Made by a program: the position numbers and the translations under genes
The notes under the pieces: model-generated
What the model was told of the DNA's origin: nothing
Seen by the model: only the letters and a program-made list of their open reading frames with translations
Databases searched by the model: none
Assembly (NCBI GenBank): GCA_004380135.1
Contig: QXCR01000017.1
Location: 62,001 to 126,000, forward strand
Direction: 5' to 3'
Length of the DNA: 64,000 bases
From: Stemphylium vesicarium
Taxonomy: Eukaryota; Ascomycota; Dothideomycetes; Pleosporales; Pleosporaceae
Shown here: in pieces, positions 58,238 to 64,000 of the stretch
Layout of the letters: each line of letters begins with the position of its first letter
Position numbering within the stretch: position 1 is the stretch's first letter

Positions 58238-59863
58238 CTACAACTGCACCTGAAACCGCTTATTCGTCCGAATCCTCTCTCCATAAAACCTAAACAGCAC
58301 CGGGACAGGAATAAACGCCAGACTGATAAACCCTAGTAGCGAATTGCCCCATCCCAGCCCCAAAGCATCATACATGCTCAATCCGCTCAGTGGCAGGAAG
58401 GCCCCGAAGATCGAACGGAGAACCGTGTTCGCCGCAATAGCGCTTGCGGCATGAATGGTAAAAGCATCAACAAGGTATGTTTGGATAGTCATCATGGCAG
58501 TTAAATTGCCCAACCCAATAAATGCTGTGAAGATAATGGGGACAATCCAATGGACCTTGTATTCGACCGTCCAGCCATATACGAAAACGCCGATAGGCAG
58601 ACCAATGGCACCGGGCAGGGTGAGGAAGAGGGGGAGACGGTGTTCAGGCTTCGCGTTGCCCTTGGCTTGTTGCTTGACGATGATCTTGTCGGAGAGAATG
58701 CCCAACGCCACCATGCCTACTATCATGCCCACGCCGACGCCAATGTACGAGAGTCCGACGGCGCCTGAAGAGAAGTGGTATTGGCCTTCGAAGACGAACG
58801 TCACCGTCGTGAAGAAGAGGTACAGGATACCGTAGTTTATAGCGACGTACAGACTCATAAGGCCGACAATGGGGGACAAGAAGAGCATTTTCATAGGTCG
58901 AACGATAGCGCGGATGAAGATTTCCCGGGGCGGCAGGTCCTGCGCGAGTTTAGACCGTAGAGAAGTGTTTCCGGTGGCTTTATGCAACGCCTTTGTCTTC
59001 CGCGCGAGGAGCACCGGATGGAAGGTTTCGCGGCCAACCAAGAAGAGCAGGATACCAAAGGCGCCACCGAAAATCGCCATGATCCAGAATACCCAGCGCC
59101 AGACAAGACTCTCGACCAAGAAGCCACCGCACACGGGGCCCACGACAGGACCGAGCAATGGGCCTATTGCCCAAATGGCCATCGCACCTGCGCGTTGTTG
59201 CGGTGGAAACATGTCGGCGATTGTACCGCCACCCAGTGTCAAGGGCGCAGAGCCCGCGCAGCCGGCGAAGAAGCGGAAGGCGATGAGCATGCCCATGGAG
59301 TTTGATACCGCACAGGCAATGTTGAAGACGACGAAGAGCGCGTTACTGATGTTGTACAGGGGCATGCGGCCGTAGAGTTCCGACATGGGCGCGATGATTA
59401 GGGGGCCGATGGCGAAGCCGAGAATGTAGACTGACACGACGAATGAGGCCATTACGTTGGATGTCTCATTGAAGGCTCGCATCACTTGTGGTACGCCGGG
59501 TGCGAAGAAGGACGAGGCTAGTGGCGTGATCAGTGTGACGGCACCGAGGGCTGCAATGATTCCCCATTTCTTCTTCGCAGGCCAATTTTGGGGATTTGCT
59601 GGATCATCGGGGCCGTCCCAGTCGATGATATTGGGATCGTGGTCTGCTTCCTGTTCAGCAGGGCTGGAGTTGGACAGTGTTCGCTCGTCTGTATGTGTTA
59701 AGTGTGTGTGGCTTTCAACACCCTTTTCTGCGTCTCTGGAGAATGGGTCATCAGGTAATGTGGTGTCTGCATCGTGGCCTTGTTCGAATGCTTCTTTCGT
59801 TTGCCCGTTTGGTTGGTTTTGCGCATCCCGCGCAGGGTCTGGAGCTGAAGCAGGCGTTGCCAT
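58238..59863 (-). CDS. MFS drug/polyamine:H+ antiporter, DHA1 (12-TM) family
   Basis: Intronless 541-aa ORF. A hydrophilic N-tail of about 95 residues ends in the DHA1 marker IIDWDGPDDPANPQNWPAKK just before TM1. About twelve hydrophobic helices follow, with the motif-A region SELYGRMPLY between TM2 and TM3, the GRFFAG-like run AFRFFAGCAGSAPLTLGGGT, and the motif-C-like GPLLGPVVGPVCGGF in TM5. This group includes yeast Tpo/Flr1-like and Candida Flu1/Mdr1-like exporters at the plasma membrane. Substrate unknown. It is 2.6 kb from transposon 2 and separated from it by the C2 gene. Confidence 0.94.
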   Translation of the reverse strand: MATPASAPDPARDAQNQPNGQTKEAFEQGHDADTTLPDDPFSRDAEKGVESHTHLTHTDERTLSNSSPAEQEADHDPNIIDWDGPDDPANPQNWPAKKKWGIIAALGAVTLITPLASSFFAPGVPQVMRAFNETSNVMASFVVSVYILGFAIGPLIIAPMSELYGRMPLYNISNALFVVFNIACAVSNSMGMLIAFRFFAGCAGSAPLTLGGGTIADMFPPQQRAGAMAIWAIGPLLGPVVGPVCGGFLVESLVWRWVFWIMAIFGGAFGILLFLVGRETFHPVLLARKTKALHKATGNTSLRSKLAQDLPPREIFIRAIVRPMKMLFLSPIVGLMSLYVAINYGILYLFFTTVTFVFEGQYHFSSGAVGLSYIGVGVGMIVGMVALGILSDKIIVKQQAKGNAKPEHRLPLFLTLPGAIGLPIGVFVYGWTVEYKVHWIVPIIFTAFIGLGNLTAMMTIQTYLVDAFTIHAASAIAANTVLRSIFGAFLPLSGLSMYDALGLGWGNSLLGFISLAFIPVPVLFRFYGERIRTNKRFQVQL

Positions 59864-61071
59864 TGTAGAGATTGGACTTGGAGTAGACTACAAGAAACAT
59901 CATCAGCACTTCTGTACATGGTAGCACAAATTTACCACTGATAACTCGTGTAAATCATGAGGCAAGTCCGTATTGGATACAAGGGCTTATGGAGAGTGTA
60001 AGCCTTACTGAAGGGATTCGCGAGGGGGGCGGTTGAACGGAAGCAGCCGCAAGTCGCAGACTCGGATGGACTTGCAGACCAGGTGTCGAAATGTCCTGCA
60101 GTGCACCTACCTTGCCTGGACTTGAACTGGGAAATCACGATATCAAAGTAAACAAGAAGAGTATGAGGAGCAAGTAACAACAGGCGGCGCAATCACGGCG
60201 ATAAAACCAAATGATCCTCCGCACATAAAAGGGCTACATACGCCCAGCCTGTAGTGGGCGGGGAGGGCGTAAGACTACGGTCTTACAGCCGTATGCAGCG
60301 TATTCATAGGTATCATCCTATCTCCTGACCGTACTAAGCATTTTGTCCGACGAACGGACTAAACTGCTCGAAACGAAATAAGGACGGATCTGCGGCACTG
60401 TAGGGCCATTCGCCAATGAGGAGTCGCACGGGATAGAGGACGGGCATTATGGGACAGGCTTCTAGAATGCTTGTTGGCTGGCATGGCGAGCTTAACAGCG
60501 CCCGCTGCTGCATTGGGGGCCATGTTGCGGATCGCTTAAATGGAGGATCGCGCGGAGGGTCGGATGTTCTTGTACTGTTTCTTGTTTTGGTGAGACGAGG
60601 CGTTCTTTTTTCGATTAATTCCAATATAAAATGGGGCCAGTTCGCGGATTCACGGACTTGCTACGCATTCCGATGACCTGGTTTCAGGCGCTGTACTGCT
60701 GCTGCCAGCATCTGTGCGTGGTGAAAGGAACGCAGGGGCGGGCAACGCTCGTGCGCCGGCGTGGTTTTTGACGTCTTCCTACATGTAGCTTCGAGCTATA
60801 TCTTGGGTCCATCGAATCGGTAAGACTAGTTGTCGAGCAGGGCATGAGCCAAATACCCCGCGGAGTGTTGCAAGTCGCAGTGTGTTGGAACCGAGGATAC
60901 GCGTGGATACATGGGCGCCAATCAGGAGTAGGCCGCTTTCGCAGCGTCCTGCAGCTCGCTGACCACCTAATAACAAATCTTGAAGAGAATCAATGATGTG
61001 ACAAGAAAGGAATAGAGATGCAAACGAAAGGATGGGTGAGCGTAGTAATATTGAGAGCAAGCCACCCACAT
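59864..61071. other. Intergenic, promoter of the DHA1 transporter
   Basis: 1.2 kb between the start of the minus-strand transporter and the stop of the minus-strand epimerase gene. Contains no convincing ORF; promoter and 5' leader of the transporter are expected here. Confidence 0.55.
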
Positions 61072-62226
61072 CTACTCCCCGTCCATAACCTTCCGCCAGC
61101 CAAACTCCTCCTTCCAGCCTAACATATCTCTCATCTTCTTGTTACACACTGGAGACTCCCTTTCGCCCATCTTCCGCGTAATCTCCACACCTGGACATAC
61201 TTTCCTCAACCACTCCTCACTACTGCCTTCGGCCTCCGGTATCGTGATTTGGTCATTGACCGCATTGAAGGTTTGGAAACCCAATCCATCAGTCTGTAAA
61301 CAAGCCTGAACCATGCCTCCTAAATCCCGAGCATCTGTATAGCTCCAGGCATGCACTTTGAAGTCCTGCGGTCTTGTTAGGTAGGCTTCAAACTTCTTGG
61401 TGTGGTTCTCTGGCTCGATGACCGCAGATATACGGAGGCAGTAAATATCTACGCCTGGAAAGCGCCGCGCGAATGATGAGGCAGTTTGCTCCATGCAAAG
61501 CTTCGATGTGGCGTATACATCCATTGGGCGTGTAATTGTGTCCTCGGTGATGGGGAAGTGAGCGTAGTCGATGTCGCCTTCTGCGTAAGTGACACCATAT
61601 GCTGTAAGGCTTGAAGCCAAAATGATCTGTTCATCAATTCAGTATTGCATTCGTCACCTGCAGACATGGTTTCCGTACTTTCTTAATACCGAGTTTGCAA
61701 GCCGCTTCAATCACGTTGTACGAGCCCATCGTGTTGATCCGAAAGGTTTCGTTGTCCGGCAATCTCATTGGCTGTGGTATGCCAGCAAAATGCACAACTG
61801 CATCCGGTGTCTTGACTGGGTCCAGGAATGGCTCACTGACGCGGAAGTGACAAGACAGGCTATTGAAGGCTTGTGCGCCATCTGTCAAGTCCGCCTTCAG
61901 CGTGTAGACGTCTGGATTATTCAGAGGCGTCATGTCAACGTTGAGAATCTCATGGCCGTAGGAGAGAAGCTTGGAGACAACATGTCGGCCTGCTACCTAG
62001 AGAGATTGGGCCAGTCAGTGGAACTCTGAGAGAAGACTCTAGCGAGTCGTGTGTCTCTTCATGGGATTGGCGGAGTGTGTTATGTAGCAGCTGGAGCGTT
62101 TGCTCACTATGCTACATGCGCGTGGGACGACTGAGTATTTCTTATTGGATTAAAAGAAAGCATACTTACTCCTGAGCCGCCTGTAAAGACGATTCTCTTC
62201 TTTGGTGCTGGAGTAGGAAGAGACAT
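61072..62226 (-). CDS. Extended SDR NAD-dependent epimerase/dehydratase
   Basis: Exons 62226-62170, 61996-61679 and 61626-61072 encode 309 aa. Introns are 173 bp (GTAAGT..TAG) and 52 bp (GTACGG..CAG); all junctions are phase 0. The first splice completes the Rossmann motif TGGSGVAG (Gly 16, 19, 22). The catalytic YxxxK is Tyr164 and Lys168 (VYATSK), with the serine region LASSLTAYG before it. Similar proteins act on nucleotide sugars or small polyols (UDP-glucose 4-epimerase superfamily); this short form has no diagnostic substrate motif, so the reaction is not assigned. Cytosolic, with no signal peptide. Confidence 0.9.
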
Positions 62227-62644
62227 TGCGCTAAAATTGAAAGGAGGATCTTGGGTATGCAGTGGTCAACATAGCAGGAATGGTGCTCGTATGGATCTAA
62301 ACGCAGTTGTGACGCTCCTGTCATACACAAACGTTGTGAGCGGAGCACAAATCATCCCCGCGATGTACGGGGTCTTGATTTCCCCGCGTGTGGGCTGAGC
62401 TTCCCCACTTTGCCTCTGTCGGTCTTTTAGCCCATGGATCATCAAAGGCCGTGGAATGCGCAAGAGGCAATAATGGCTGAAGCAATCAGTATTGCACGTG
62501 GTACATGTGTTGGGTGTGACAAGCGAATAAAACAGCCATACCGCTAGTGGTACATTCATTCGTTTCTATCATTCAGAATACAGCCACTTACTGGCCGCAG
62601 TGATTCTTTCATCATGAGATTGTTCCTTCCTACCATAGCTTCCC
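62227..62644. other. Intergenic, no gene seen
   Basis: 418 bp between the epimerase start and the PRE4 stop. Promoter and 3' flank only. Confidence 0.6.
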
Positions 62645-63500
62645 TTATACGGTCTGCGTGCCGTATCCCCTAATCCTGTCCGCGAATGCCCAGCTCTGGT
62701 TCTCCAGCTTCACATTCTCGTCCAGATCCACGCCGTCCTTGGTGACGACTGCAATCGAGTACTTGTCCATACTCCTGGCATCTCTGTAGAACAGGACCTT
62801 CATGCACTCCTTGATCTTCTCTACCGCCTGCTCCTTGGTGACGTTCTCCACGGCTGCCTCGTCTGGCAGTATTGTCCTCAGAATTGGCTGGGCGAGATGT
62901 GCACCGAAGCCTGTAGCTAGCGATGGTGAAGAGAATGTGGTACCGAGGAGATCTGCGCTTGCAAGGAAGGGCTTGGAGTCGCCGTCCATACCTACAATGA
63001 GTAGGTGGTTCCACAGCGGGTCGAACTTTGATCGGCGGTTGTACATGACTTTGGCAAGGTAGGTGTGAAGGTTCTTCGCGTTGAGCGAGTTCTCGGAGGA
63101 AGAGTAGTTCTCGCGGATGTCGAGGGAGTTCAGCAGGCGGTCGATGTACTGCATGTCGGAGACGTCGCCGCCGAAGCCTACGACTACCTCATCGTTGAAC
63201 TTTCGCAGACGCTTGACGTCGGTGAAGCGGGCGAGAGAGCCGTATGAAGCTGTATCATGGGATTAGTGAGGCTGTCCTCTGTAGGCCATAGACTTATGTC
63301 ATACCCAGGTTGTCCGCCGCAATGACTACGCCATCCTTGAACTTGGCCGCGAGTACTGAGGTACCTGTGACAATCGGGCTCTGAGTGTGTTGGTTCGGGC
63401 CTGCGGCTGAAAAGTGCGAGGGATCGTAAGCGCCGTAAACATCGTCTCTCGGCTGTGATGCATTAGTATTGCTGTTGTTTGGGGCGGCGGCGGAAGACAT
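62645..63500 (-). CDS. PRE4: 20S proteasome subunit beta-7
   Basis: Exons 63500-63305 and 63249-62645 (GTATGA..CAG, 55-bp intron) encode 266 aa, the same length as yeast Pre4. A propeptide of about 41 residues ends before TQSPIVTGTSVLAAKF. Conserved blocks follow: DGVVIAADNL, YGSLARF (created by the splice), VVGFGGDVSDMQYIDRLL, MYNRRSKFDPLWN, SSPSLATGFGAHLAQP, LFYRDARS, and the C-terminal IRGYGTQTV. Beta-7 is a structural, non-proteolytic subunit of the inner ring; its C-terminal tail clamps the two half-proteasomes. The start at 63500 was chosen by propeptide length; an upstream ATG at 63689 would give an atypical leader. Confidence 0.95.
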
Positions 63501-63752
63501 ACACGGCCCCACGCTTGCGGGAGGTGGTTCATTCTCAACGTGGTTGCTTAAGCTTAGAGTTGGTTCGAGGCGGGTTAAGTGAGACTTGGAGTAACCGGAA
63601 ATGTCAGAGTGTGCTGGAAGGTCAAGTTGGTGTTGCGATGCTCGTAGGCAGTCGGTGGTTGCGCAGCTCGCCCGCCAAGATATAGACATGGCCCAAGCTC
63701 CGCATACTCAGGGCAGCTCGCGATGATAGTCGGCAAGCATTGCGCACCCAAA
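63501..63752. promoter_or_regulatory. Divergent promoter of PRE4 and the gene at the right edge
   Basis: Only 252 bp between the two start codons. Fungal proteasome genes often carry PACE-type sites (GGTGGCAAA), but I see no perfect one here. Confidence 0.5.
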
Positions 63753-64000
63753 ATGCTCGGAATCGATTATCCAGATAGTGACGAGGAAGATATCCTCCCG
63801 GCGACCAAGACAGAGGTGAGACTCCTAGACGTACATGGACGGCCTCGACCGCTACTAATATAGAGTTGACCAACAATCCTACAGCAGTCGCGCAAGCCCC
63901 CCAACAGCTTCCGACTTCCCAAGGCCCCGTGACTGGACCTTCGCAAGGACCGACTGTCTCGCCGCCGCCTGCAGACGACCATGTACCCAACGATGCCGCG
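63753..64000 (+). CDS. 5' end of an unidentified acidic protein gene, cut by the window edge
   Basis: Exon 1 63753-63815 (MLGIDYPDSDEEDILPATK.., 21 residues), intron 63816-63865 (GTGAGA..AGAG, TACTAAT branch point), exon 2 from 63866 open to the last base (45 residues so far, Pro/Gln/Thr-rich). The nearer TAG acceptor gives a stop, so GAG is used. A short acidic MLGxxYxxSDEE start is seen in several fungal nuclear or RNA-processing proteins, but too little is present to name one. Confidence 0.5.

Noticed and set aside
1..64000. CRISPR array, prophage or operon organisation
   Set aside because: Spliced eukaryotic genes throughout; no regularly spaced repeats and no bacterial-type gene overlap.

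Overview
The window is nuclear DNA from a filamentous ascomycete (Pezizomycotina). Most genes carry short introns of about 47-175 bp with GT..AG ends and CTAAC/CTGAC-type branch points. The families present are typical of moulds: a HET-domain protein, a CFEM-sized GPI protein of the DUF7707 type, PDR-type ABC and DHA1/DHA2 efflux pumps, an NRPS-like reductase, and Fot1/pogo transposons with RIP-like decay. A Dothideomycete of the order Pleosporales is my best guess, by inference only. No rRNA, tRNA or CRISPR array was recognised.

Layout. From 1 to 15.9 kb lie, mostly on the minus strand, a four-TM membrane protein, an orphan disordered protein, an L-serine/threonine dehydratase, the farnesyl/geranylgeranyltransferase alpha subunit (RAM2), a small two-TM protein on the plus strand, and a HIRAN-SNF2-RING helicase of the HLTF/Rad5 class. 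From 15.9 to 22.3 kb is a 6.4-kb stretch with no credible gene; it leads into an Msn2/MsnA-like stress transcription factor. From 25 to 38.5 kb are conserved housekeeping genes: DPH6 (diphthamide synthesis), an Mdm31/32-type mitochondrial protein and PNO1 (40S assembly) sharing a divergent promoter, a full-length PDR-type ABC transporter, and NAD-dependent glycerol-3-phosphate dehydrogenase. A secreted GPI-anchored cysteine-rich protein follows at 39.4-40.1 kb.

From about 42 to 55.2 kb is an accessory region. It holds a stand-alone NRPS-like A-T-R reductase, an internally deleted Fot1/pogo element (45864-47361), a HET-domain gene, a DHA2 efflux pump, and a second Fot1/pogo element killed by premature stops (53415-55209). 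Both elements have recognisable terminal inverted repeats and TA target duplications, and they bracket the HET and DHA2 genes. From 55.8 kb to the end are a C2-domain protein, a DHA1 drug/H+ antiporter, an extended SDR epimerase, proteasome subunit beta-7 (PRE4), and the first two exons of a gene that runs off the window.

Functional themes are stress and drug response (Msn2-like factor, GPD1, three efflux pumps) and conserved RNA, protein and organelle maintenance. The accessory block is the likeliest place for lineage-specific biology. I found no clear evidence of an entirely new molecular system. The strongest leads are the orphan A-T-R enzyme beside transposons, the transposon-bracketed HET/exporter segment, a possible mitochondrial isoform of GPD1, and the long non-coding block before the Msn2-like gene.
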